Positions 1 to 9,789 of a DNA stretch of 64,000 bases are shown one piece after another. The notes below the pieces were generated by a model. It saw only the letters and a program-made list of their open reading frames with translations. It ran no database searches and had not been told where the DNA came from. The translations under genes and the position numbers were made by a program. The stretch spans positions 577,207 to 641,206 of the forward strand of contig MZZL01000399.1 of assembly GCA_002749535.1 (NCBI GenBank), written 5' to 3'. Each line of letters begins with the position of its first letter. Positions within the stretch are counted from its first letter, which is position 1. The DNA comes from Apophysomyces variabilis (lineage: Eukaryota; Mucoromycota; Mucoromycetes; Mucorales; Mucoraceae).

Positions 1-432
1 TTTTTTTTTTTTTTACCTTATTTCCCCCTCTTTGAATTTCCCCCAATTCTCATTTCTCACCTTATATTCTACAAACACACACTCTCTCTCTATCAGATAT
101 TCTACCCTTTTTTTTTTCTTGCGTATACGGCAACAAAAACACAAGGTTTTTTTTGGTTATCATTTAATTTATCTTTGTTGTCCTTTGTTTATATTTGATT
201 TTCCTTTCCTTGCTTTTTTTTTCTTTTCATCATGGCTGCCATCATTTTTATTATCTAAATCGGTGAGCCTCACCTGAAAAGAAAAAACGATTACCGAAAA
301 GAACACTTCCTCCGATTATATAATCTCTTTTTTGTTATTTTCTCCAAAAGCAGTTGGCGTGCCGATTTTTTTATTTCTTAAAGAAAAACAACGGCCGCTC
401 CTCTTTCCCCCTAAAAAAGTACTCTGCCTAAA
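1..432. other. Upstream region of the cyclin gene
   Basis: The window opens in a T-run and continues as a pyrimidine-rich, AT-rich sequence with long T and A tracts, which looks like promoter and 5' leader of the cyclin gene starting at 433. I see no gene, tRNA or repeat family in it. Confidence 0.5.
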
Positions 433-1550
433 ATGATCAAACCATCCGACGCCTGTGATACTGCTGCGCCAGCAGTCACGTTGAATGCTACTGCGCATTC
501 CATTGGTGCACAGTCAATCGCTGCCAACGATTTCTATAATAACCTCGCCAACCATCCCTTCTTGCTCTCTTTCTTGATGACCCAACTCGCAAACATGCAA
601 CACTCCTCCTCCTCCTCCTCCTCCTCCTCAAGATCTATACACGAAGAAGAGCGACGCAAACATCAACAAATCCATGAACAACAACGCACCTACGTCAACG
701 CTCTCGTCGGTACGTCTTTCTCTATCCCCTCCTTTTTTTTCTTGTTTATATTAATCTATCATTGCCCTTTCCTTCAGATGTCACTGTTCAAGCGATTGCT
801 TCGATATGGCCCAATTCGACCAGTACACCTACCACTGGAGGACGTCCTATTGCCACCATAAATACGTTTTTGCATCATATTCTCAAACACTCTCGTACTA
901 CTCATTCCACGCTTCAACTTGCCATCTTTTACCTCTTCCGCGTTCGACCACGCATTCAGGAAAAGAAGTTGCATGACGACGTATATGTTTCATGCGGAAG
1001 GCGCATGTTCTTGGCAGCCCTTATTTGCGCCCACAAATTCTTACAGGACAAGACCTACAAGAACTCAGCCTGGAGCAAAGTCAGTGGTCTAGATGTATCC
1101 GAGATCAACCATGCTGAGAAAGTGATGTTACAACTTCTGGATTATCAGCTTTACGTCAAGAAAGAGACTTATGACCAATGGATTGGTATGCTTCAGAATC
1201 ACCTGAAACTGCAGCCCATGTTGCCTACGCCACCTGCAGCCTGCCCTGCGCCTGCTGCTGTACCTGCGTTGATCAAAACAACCAGTCTACCAGCCTCACC
1301 TGCGGAAGAAGATCATTTGCAGACACCTCCTTCCTCTGTTTCAGAAACCAAGATACCCCATCAAACCATTATGAAACTTGGTATGTTGACACCCGTCGAG
1401 TTGAATGCTTCCATGATGAAAATCCAACAACAACACTCCACCATGGTGTTGAACAACTCTTTTGGACTTCTCTCACCACCTGAACTGGATCGTAAGCGTA
1501 AAAACTCGATCGATTTACATCAAGATCGCTCGGTGAAAAGACGTATCTAA
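433..1550 (+). CDS. Pcl-type (Pho80-like) cyclin
   Basis: Two exons, 433-709 and 778-1550, joined across a GTACGT...TTCAG intron, give about 349 residues. The N-terminal 92 residues are low complexity with a run of nine serines encoded by a TCC tract. The cyclin box follows: an FLHHILKHSRTTHSTLQLAI helix, then GRRMFLAALICAHKFLQD and VSEINHAEKVMLQLLDYQLY, the arrangement seen in Pcl1/Pcl5-type cyclins rather than mitotic cyclins. The tail is rich in Pro, Ser and Gln and ends in a basic KRK...VKRRI segment. By family it should activate a Pho85-type kinase in cell-cycle or nutrient control; a kinase of that family lies at 19.1 kb. The first ATG of exon 1 was taken as the start. Which Pcl it matches cannot be decided by eye. 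Confidence 0.85.
603..629 (+). repeat. TCC trinucleotide tract in coding exon
   Basis: Nine tandem TCC units inside cyclin exon 1 encode a serine run (residues about 58-66). Such tracts are length-polymorphic, and this one stays in frame. Confidence 0.9.
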
Positions 1551-2633
1551 GCTTTCTTTGTTTATTAATTTTTCCCCTTTCCAAAATTTTTTCTTCTTTT
1601 TTTCACTGTATATTGTTCGATTTTCTTGCAACAATTTGAAATTTTTTGTTTATTTTTCGAATCAACACACACAAGCACAACGCACACTTTTTTTACAACT
1701 TGTATTCTTCACTCTTATTTAACATGCACAACACAACAACGCACTTTACACTCTTACATACACAAATTCCCTTCCCCCCCTTCAATGCACTCGTCCAAAA
1801 AAAAAAAGAACCCCACTCACACACTTATATAAAAGAAAACATTTGATAAAACAACCAACAATCCAATTCACCACCCAAACTCCCTTTCTGTAATTTTCGT
1901 TTTTTATTTGAGAAATAATAAAAAAGAAATAACAAGTTTAGCAAATACCAAAAGACGCATGAATTATTAGGTATAGCCATTTGAACAATGAAGGGTTTAT
2001 AGGGTATAAGGGAAAGAGGGGAATAAAAAAGGCAGGCGGCAAAAATGTTTATCATTGGCTTTCCTTCACCGCAGCCACTTTCAGTGAAAGAGATATTTAT
2101 AGAATCAAAAGGCTCTAATTTTTCCGAACTGAAAAAAAAAGAGAGACCCAAAAAAGAAACTGCGTATGTTGTTAAAGGTATTGCCAAAGTCTTGGTTTTT
2201 TGCCAATTAGAGGCAACGTCACATGTGTCACTCTGTCTTCTCTTTGCTTGTGTTTTTTTATTATTAATGTACACCTGTGAATAAAGTGGAATTGGGTATC
2301 AGTCCACTTTATGAAAAGAGAGGGGGGGGGATGAGGAAATGTGATACGATGCGTCAAAGCTGTTTAGTTCCATCTTCTTTTTACTGTATCATTCAGGCAC
2401 ATTGGCAAGCCACATGGGAGTATGGGCTGTGTATATATAGATCTATGCGGAGAGGGGAGGGGGAGAGAACCATCGGGGGCTATTCTACTGCGAACTTAAC
2501 CGAGTTGAGTGCAACGCACAGAGAAGTAGAAGAAGAACGAGGACCAAGGTAAACTTTTTCATTGCTCCACTTTTTGTTATGTATATATCATCTCTCTCTC
2601 TGTATTTGGGTTTCATGCGCGTGCGTGAGTGTC

Positions 2634-2668
<35 letters not shown>

Positions 2669-2829
2669 GGTGGGTGGGTGGGTGAGCGAGCAAGTGTTGG
2701 TGAGTCAAAAGTGTGTGGTGGTTTAAACCAATTTCTTCTAATATTTATCCCCATTTCATCTTCCTTTTTCCGTTCCCGCCTTTTTTACTATTTCCCCGGG
2801 AAAAAAGTTATCCTGTTTGCTTCGTCATC
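1551..2829. other. Intergenic, AT-rich, no gene seen
   Basis: This stretch lies between the cyclin and ORM genes, both on the plus strand. It is AT-rich with many A and T tracts and short shadow ORFs lacking family features. It includes a microsatellite at 2632-2684 and a TATATATAG element near 2431 that may belong to the ORM promoter. Confidence 0.5.
2632..2684. repeat. Compound microsatellite (CT)n(GT)n(GGGT)n
   Basis: Consecutive CT, GT and GGTG runs sit about 150 bp upstream of the ORM start codon, in its presumed promoter or leader. Confidence 0.9.
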
Positions 2830-3690
2830 ATGTCAAACAAGAAAGAGAAAAAAGCATATACAACACTCGATCAAAGCTCCATGCCAAACTTCAATTCATC
2901 GTGGGTGAACTACAAAGGTAAAGTATAAAAAGAAATGGAAACCGCTGGGAGAAAATCCAATGACCTTTCCCATGCTGGAAAGAGAAAGAAACAACAACCT
3001 TTGGCTTGTTCATTAACATGATCACGGAAAAACAGGTGCATGGTTTACTACCATCTTTGTCATTGTTGCTCTCAAGGCACTCTTCACCGTTATACCTTTT
3101 ATCAGTCCCGAAGCAAGTTGGACTCTTACCAACCTTTCCTTCAACTGTGTAAGTTCCCGAGCCAATCCTTTCCTTCTTTTTCTCTTCGCCTACACCATTA
3201 TATTGATTCTTATCTTTGGAAAAACCTCATAGGGTCATTATATCATGTTTCATTGGGTTCAAGGTATTCCTTTCGAAAATAATCAAGGGGCCTATGATGG
3301 CCTGACGCTTTGGGAACAAATTGATGGAGGGGTCCAATTCACCGCTACACGCAAGTTTTTAACGGCTGTGCCGATTGCTTTGTAAGTGTACAAGGGAAAG
3401 GAAAAGAGCACGGTGGTTATAAAAAAGATGAAGTGATGGAGAAGAAAAAGAAAGACCAAGGGAAACGGAAGGGATATAGATGGTTCATGTCCATTTTCTT
3501 GGTGTATTCATCTTATTCCCTGCTTTTCTTTTCTCATAGGTTTCTCTTGAGTACACATTACACCCATTATGATGTCTTTTTATTCGGTATTAATTTTACC
3601 GCGCTCCTGGTGGTCTTGGTTGCGAAACTACCCATTATGCACCGAGTCAGAGTCTTTGGCATAGGCAAGATTGATTATGATATGGATTAA
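2830..3690 (+). CDS. ORM1: ORM/ORMDL family protein (sphingolipid homeostasis)
   Basis: Four exons, 2830-2917, 3036-3148, 3233-3381 and 3540-3690, give 166 residues. The spliced product shows the ORMDL core in order: [65 protein letters not shown], then [11 protein letters not shown] and [12 protein letters not shown]. This is the usual length and four-helix ER membrane layout. ORM proteins bind and inhibit serine palmitoyltransferase in the ER, and in yeast the phosphorylated N-terminus relieves this. The N-terminus here is short, lysine- and serine-rich. The start is the first ATG giving the expected short cytosolic tail. All junctions are GT-AG and the frame is continuous. Confidence 0.95.
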
Positions 3691-4612
3691 AACGGATTGC
3701 AAAGAAAAGGAAAACGAAAAGGAAGAGAAAAGAGAAAGGGAAACAAGGACAGAGAAAGAGCGAAAAGAGAAGACGAGAAAGACGGTGAGATATCCCAACG
3801 GACCGAAAATGCAAAGGAAAAAAAACCGCCGATGACATACGAACACACCTACACAGATACATCCCACAACCAAAGAAGATAATAACATCCTCTACATCCC
3901 CACTTTGTTTCTTCCTTACTGCTTTACTCTCTACATTATCTCTTTTTTATTCTCACTCTTTCCATTCGCCCTTTCTATCTCTCTATTTCTGTCCTATTTC
4001 CCCTTTTTGCTTCACTTCCTCAGAAAAAGACCCTGCCATTCGAAAGACATGCAAACAAAAAATATCATACAACGCCCAATCAGCACAACAAACCATAACA
4101 GCCATAACAACATCCCTTACCCCGTATCCTCCACCATAAATCCTCCACAGCGAATCGATACAAATTAAAGAGAAATGAAAGAAAAAAGAAAGAGAAACAC
4201 AAATTCATGTCATTTTTTAATGATTATATCAAGCCTTATCTTCCTCCAAGATACTCTACCTTGCAAACAAAGGAAGTTATATGGCACCCAATTAACAAAA
4301 GATACATTCCTTTGGGAAAAGTTGAATAGACAAGAGGCTCTGTTCTCCTTGCCCATTTATTAGATATTAATTCAGCTTTTTGTATTCAGTAAGTTCTCTC
4401 TCGATTGGATAAATCATCAACAGGAAGAAAACAAAGGATCTATATACTCCCTCATTCAAGTCATCTATGTTCTCGCATGGCATCCGCTGTGAATAGGATG
4501 AATTGATACCATTTTCCTTTAAACACGATCCAAAGTAGAAACGCCTCTTTTTCTTTTTCCCCTCTCTCAGTCTTTCTTTTGATGGACTCCATTTATCTTT
4601 TTTTTTTAATCT
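3691..4612. other. Intergenic between convergent genes
   Basis: This region lies between the 3' end of ORM and the 3' end of the Nup98-like gene on the other strand. It is purine-rich just after ORM, then pyrimidine-rich. I see no conserved ORF, tRNA or repeat. Confidence 0.5.
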
Positions 4613-6122
4613 TCAGAAATGACTCACTCTAAATACCCAATCGCCTGTGACCACATCGTATTTTAAAAATGCAAGTCCGGGGCGGCTACGAAGCCGTTCG
4701 ATAAATGGACCTACTTCGGGATGATCAGGGTCGGTAATAGGCAACTGCGTCTCACTATCCAACAGGAAACAGGATTGCAACAACACCGTGGCCGGCTTGT
4801 TGAGACCTTGACGCTTCGTCCATTTTTCTGGTTCTTCCGGATAGACACACACGCTCTGCCTATCCAATACCACGGCGATACCCATGATCTGATGAATATC
4901 CATGTCCGACAGATCCGTACATTCATGGAACCGAACCTCTCCGTAGCCATACCGACCGACGGTGAAATCCCTCACATGCCGCAATTCTTCCATGCTCATT
5001 TTCTCGAGAGACTCCAGTGGCGGAATACAGTAGTAACCCTCCCTCTTGGCTGCTTCGGACAAGACTTGGCAAAACTGTGTTCCGGCCGAGATAGCGTCCG
5101 CTAACTCTCTCTCTTCAGGACCGAGTCGGGCTCGGCAGGGTCGGATACTGTTAGCGGTTTGCAATTCATGCATAGCCTGTCGCGTACGACCCATTGACCA
5201 TCGCGTTGGATCATCATCTTCTTCTTTTTCGGCCATCCTCTCTTCCAAGGAAGGTTTTTCTGGTATTGGATTTTCCGAAGACGGGGTTGCAAGATGAGTC
5301 ACTGATGTCCTTGTTACTGTTGCCGTTGTTTGCACTCTCTCTTCCTTTTGTTTCTGGGTTAGGACATGCGAATTGTACCAGTCTTTCAGCGCTGACCCTT
5401 CCAACGCTTTTCCCGCACCCGTCAATTGAGCCGGGTTCTCAGAAGAGGAAGCGTATGATGGCTGCTGCTGTAGCTGTTGCTGTTCTTCGTGTTGGTCTAA
5501 TACAAAGTTTTTCTTTGGCACGCGTCCCAGCTTGATATCCATCCATCTAACTTCTTCAAAAGAGAGGTGACGGTACTCTTCTGATGCTGTGATCGAATGA
5601 TAGTAGCCAGGATCAGGCGGTTGTTGCACATGGAAGGCATTCTTTCGTTGATAGTGTTTCCACCGTAGTTCTTCGAAAGAGTCTTGCGCGTACTTTGGTG
5701 ATGCTGTGATGGAATGGAAGTACTCAATATAGTTTTGATCGGGTATATAATTGCAGTGGAATGCTTCTGCACGCAATGCTTCTGTTATGGTCTTATTAGA
5801 AGAGAAATACCTCTTTCTCTTTCTTTTTCCCCTCTGTCAAAGGAAAAAAAAATAATAGGTTTTACCATCCACAATAGAGTTTTCAGTTGGTACGGGATCT
5901 GGATCTAGCAGTCCATGACCAAAGGGAAGCGTGTCAGATTTTAGGTGATGGCAAAGAGAATGCATTCCAGGACACAAACGTACCGGTTGAAGTTGTGGTT
6001 ATTGTAGGAGCCGAAACGCTTGCTTGTATGGGGTTGGTGGAATAATACTGATCGTACCGCTCGTCATACGACGGCGACCCGTAGTAATATTGTCGATGGC
6101 GTCGATTGTTTCTTCTAGACAT
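4613..6122 (-). CDS. Nup98-type autoproteolytic-domain protein lacking FG repeats
   Basis: Two exons on the minus strand, 6122-5984 and 5781-4613, encode about 435 residues. Residues about 290-435 match the Nup98/Nup116 C-terminal domain: VGRYGYGEVRFHECTDLSDM, GIAVVLDRQSVCVYPEEPE, then GDWVFRVSHF. The stop codon follows directly after His-Phe, the residues at which Nup98 precursors cleave themselves before Ser. Residues 67-87 and 106-126 hold a tandem motif of the form YxHSITASxxYxxxSFEExRW, like the SFEELR elements of Nup98-family proteins. I see no FG or GLFG dipeptides, which is unusual; the middle is a Q/S/P-rich linker. By family it would dock at the nuclear pore through Nup88/Nup96-type partners. 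The first exon is Arg/Tyr-rich and its ATG is the plausible start, but another upstream exon cannot be excluded. Confidence 0.8.
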
Positions 6123-6631
6123 GTTAAGGGGACCAGTGCATAAAAGAAAAGGAAGCGGGAGGTGATTTTCCTCACCGCTTTCGCGTCGCGACGCCAATCA
6201 AGGGCAAGTGCTTTTTGCCTTTAATGCTTGAATTAGAAACTTATCATCTACTTGGATAAAATTATCTTCTGTCCAGCTCACTTATTACCCCATCATAGAA
6301 AGTCGTCTATGCCTACACTCATGTTCGATTACGATGGCCCGCAAGTGACACAGCTACTGTACGCAATAGCATGTACGATAGAGCAGCTAGTGCAACAAGC
6401 TAATGCCGACTCCTTTCTTTTCTCTTTCTTGCATGGATATATTGCTATTGTATTGAATGGCCCATTATCTATTATTCTATTCCATAAGGGAGACCAGAGT
6501 TCTCCTGTTCTTCTTCTTGGAAAGAAAACTGCATAGATAGCCAATTAAAACGTCACGTACCTTATGGGAAACAGCGTGACTCCAATACCTCATTCTATTC
6601 AAACGCATTCAAACTTTTTCCCACTATCATC
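6123..6631. promoter_or_regulatory. Divergent promoter region
   Basis: About 500 bp separate the start of the Nup98-like gene (minus) from the SVIP-like gene (plus). An ORF at 6252-6536 has no recognisable family and no splice continuity with either gene. I regard the stretch as a shared promoter. Confidence 0.4.
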
Positions 6632-7081
6632 ATGGTAACCATAACTAGGATTGCTAGTTGTGCATGGAGCTCAATGACGCATATTCCGCTGTTGCACAGG
6701 GAAATTGCCTCGGTACCAGAAACAAGGACGAAGGTCATCGACTAGGTTCAACAACGGAATCTGCAACACCAGCAACAGCAGGACCTGCCGATCGAGAAGC
6801 TATGTTGGCTGCAGCTGAACAACGCCAAAAACAGGTCTGCTCTTTTTGATGATGTAGTGGAGTTCTGTTTTGACCGAGGTAGACCGTTTAGGCAGAGAAC
6901 CGAGGAGTGAAAGAAGGAAGCAAGCTAAGCAAACAGTTGGCTGACCAGAAGAAGCAGAATCCCCATCAAGCGCAACAAAACGACGGGCCAGATAACTTGG
7001 TGGTAAGTATTTTTGGTTTATGTCGATCCGGCTGCCTTTTGGTTCCCTTATGCTGTCTTTTCTACTTTTTAGTGGGACTAA
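6632..7081 (+). CDS. SVIP: SVIP-like small p97/VCP-interacting protein
   Basis: Four exons, 6632-6634, 6700-6834, 6892-7002 and 7073-7081, give 85 residues. The first coding exon is only the ATG, and the last encodes Trp-Asp-stop. The product starts MGNCLG, a classic N-myristoylation plus palmitoylation signal, as in animal SVIP (which starts MGLC). Residues 33-43, REAMLAAAEQR, fit the VCP-interacting motif R-x5-A-A-x2-R exactly, followed by RQKQAENRGVKEG, comparable to the RQKEAASRG of SVIP. Length (SVIP is 77 residues) and the Trp near the C-terminus also agree. By family it would sit on the cytosolic face of ER or endolysosomal membranes and bind p97/Cdc48, inhibiting ERAD. The donor GTCTGC of intron 2 is weak, but the frame and motif support it. 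Confidence 0.8.
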
Positions 7082-7556
7082 GCAACCCCAGCGTTTATTT
7101 TGTTTGTGATGCCCATTCTCGATTCAATAATCTAAGGCACGATAAATACCTTTTCCTTTTCCTTTAATTTCCATTCGAACAATACGTCATTTTATTGGGA
7201 CTTAATCCTTCCTTTATCCTCCTTTTCTTTGCTTGGAAATAAAACGACAACGTAAAAAGCAAAAGATATCACTTACTAAAGTGAATGTCCACCAATGGAT
7301 ACAACCTTAATAATACTTACTCATACATACCATACAGTTTGTCTTAAGGATGAGATATCCTCAGAGGAAGGGATTTCTTCTTATGCATTATGAAGCCCTC
7401 TGCAGTGATCGTATGGTTTTTGACGCAACGATTTGGGAACAGAACGCCAAAAATTGGGTTAAGTTCAAAACGAAAGGAGCAAAAGAGATGTACGTTTACA
7501 GGATAAAAACAAATAAATAAATAAATAGTTTATTGACTATGCTATTCCGCGAAATT
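7082..7556. other. Intergenic between convergent genes, small ORF inside
   Basis: This stretch lies between the SVIP-like gene and the 3' end of the carboxypeptidase. A 57-codon ATG ORF at 7350-7523 (plus) has no family I recognise. An AAAT microsatellite follows at about 7509-7527. Confidence 0.4.
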
Positions 7557-7686
7557 TCAATTGAAGGACTTTCCGTTGATAGCATTATCGAACATGGCTA
7601 GTGCAGCCTCACCTTTATAGTATGGAACCTAGAAAAAAAAAAGATAAGAGTTAGAAGACCAAAAAAAGAAAGAGACAACAATCTCT

Positions 7687-7717
<31 letters not shown>

Positions 7718-9789
7718 TTACCTCGTGGCCAGCACCGTAGACTCGGACAAATGTCAGATTTCCTCCTTGTTGAACCTGTCCAACTTCGTTTCCGTCAAGA
7801 GTCCATGCCTGCATTGACTTTGATTGATATTCATTGCTTCCGGCAAACTTCAGCTGAGAAGACCAGGCATAATTGCCGTACTATCCATGATAAACCCCCA
7901 CCAAATCACCCAGAAATTTAGTCTTTGTGCATAAACAAATGAAAAAAAAAGGGGTGCATTTTTCCCCCGTTTTCTTACCCAGTTGCAGATGTAGTCTGCA
8001 TCACCGGCGTACAAGAGAACCTGAAGTCCCGAGTTCAAAATATCGGCTACAGCCGGTGCATAATTGCGAGTGCTACCAAGAAAATCAGATTTACTCCATC
8101 AATGCAACCCGATCGTTGAGAGAAACGAAGACAAAAAAGAAGAAAAGAAAAGAAACCTACTTGTCACCAGTGTATCCAAACTTGCCGCCCTACAATAACA
8201 GTGAAAAGATTCACCCATTCCTTGTTTTAGTAAACATAGTAAGGAAAACAAACTTGGGTAATCCATCTTACCGCTTGGTTACTGCATTCTACATACTGTG
8301 TACGTGCACCAATGGCTTTGCGAGTAGAGGCACTGTTTAAGAAATCCTGGTAGGTGCTGGGTGGACCATCCTGAGGAGGTGCACGGACATCGTAGTAACT
8401 CCTGTTCGCATAGTCATAGAGTCCTTCCACGTTGTTTCCACAATAATCAGCGGCATTGATGCAGTCATCATCAGATCCGGTGTTGTAGCATTGTTGGACT
8501 ATCGGAAAAAGAAAGGAATTAACGTTCAATTTAAATAGATGGATCGCTGTTACCTAGCTGTGCACACTGGGGATAATTTTGGACCATCAAATCACAATAC
8601 TTTTGTGGAAGTACTGAACCATCTAAAAGACAAGTGGAGTCAGCAATAGACATGTTAACGGTCATAGGAAACTGGATACAAACAAGAAGAGTCGCAAGCC
8701 ATCTTTGCGGTGTAGTTGCTGATCATTGAATCCATTCGTGAGTACAGTAGTTTTTTTTTCTAGATGACAGGTTTATGTTTTCTTTTTTTAACTCACTATT
8801 GGACCAAGGGATCTGTCCACCCATTGCCGACACCGATGGATTGGAGCGGGATATATTTCTTAGAGCTGCTTCCATTTTGCCCAAGAGCCTTGTTTTGTTT
8901 TAGAATGTAGTCGGCGTAGCCAGGGATGTAGTGACCTCCGTAAGATTCGCCAAATAAATGGAACGGAAGCTTGCTATACTTTGGGAATGCTTCATAGAAA
9001 AGCTGAATAAAATCGTATGCTAGTGGAGCACCATCCTTGGTGCTGTATACATTGTCTGTGCCGTAAGAGAAGCCAACACCATCAGGCTTGACAATTGAAG
9101 AGCAAGGATAAGCCAACGTTAGTATAGCAAAAGAAAAGACAACCATGAACGGATGGTATCCGAAAATGATGTGTTTCACGTCAAAAAAAAACAAGGTCGT
9201 ACCTGATCAAAGAAAAGAAGATTGCTATGGATATTCCAACTGTTCGGATTGAACACAGCTTGGCTGCCGTCATCACTCACACGGCAAGGTCCAAGTTCTT
9301 GCCAGAGACCACTGTTTGTTAGGCAAATGAGCTTAGCCTCGATTACCCACATAACCAAACGAAAAATAAAAAAATAAAAAAAAAAAAGGAAAAAGTTTCT
9401 TGTTTTTACTCACATCATGCTTGAGCATCCAGGACCGCCATTTAGCCAGGCGGTCAAAGGAGCGGTGTCTGGGTTGTTTCTGCTTTCAAAGAACCAAAAG
9501 AAGTAATGTTCATTGGTTCCAATGTCAAGATAACCGGAATACTTTGAGGGGTGTTTAAGTTAAGGCAAAGAGGTATAGGTTTTTTTGGTTTTACCTGGAC
9601 AACGCTGGGATCACACAACTTTGGTTGCAGGAACTGAAGCTTTTGTTCTGGTTTTGTTTTGCTCACGTAGGTTTGATATTGGATACCATCTTCATTTGTG
9701 CTTATAGTTGGAGCGGCAGCACAGACGGATATACTAGCATAGATTGCTAGGGACACGGACAGAATGCGGGAGAAGCGGCTCAACAGCAT
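7557..9789 (-). CDS. PRC1: Serine carboxypeptidase (S10, carboxypeptidase Y type)
   Basis: Eleven exons on the minus strand: 9789-9595, 9541-9414, 9311-9203, 9086-8797, 8718-8684, 8622-8554, 8498-8272, 8189-8161, 8072-7979, 7880-7722, 7628-7557. They give 468 residues in continuous frame. A signal peptide ([20 protein letters not shown]...) starts the protein. Family hallmarks are [10 protein letters not shown], the nucleophile in GESYGGHY (Ser192), the [10 protein letters not shown] aspartate (Asp385) and GAGHEVPYY (His444). [10 protein letters not shown], formed across introns 4 and 5, matches the yeast CPY region and fixed those small exons. The enzyme would remove C-terminal residues from peptides in the vacuole or outside the cell. 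The donor of the 35-nt exon 5 (GTTTGT) is the least certain junction. Intron 10 carries a CT microsatellite. Confidence 0.93.
7692..7718. repeat. CT dinucleotide microsatellite in intron
   Basis: A run of about 13 CT units lies in the last intron of the carboxypeptidase gene. Read on the gene strand it is (AG)n. Confidence 0.9.

Noticed and set aside
3628..3888. Minus-strand ORFs rich in Phe, Ser and Leu opposite the end of ORM
   Set aside because: They are antisense to a real exon and a purine-rich 3' flank, and their composition is explained by that.
8719..8796. Acceptor at 8760 for carboxypeptidase exon 5
   Set aside because: With the strong donor at 8796 it creates a stop codon. The acceptor before 8718 keeps the frame and restores [10 protein letters not shown], which matches CPY.
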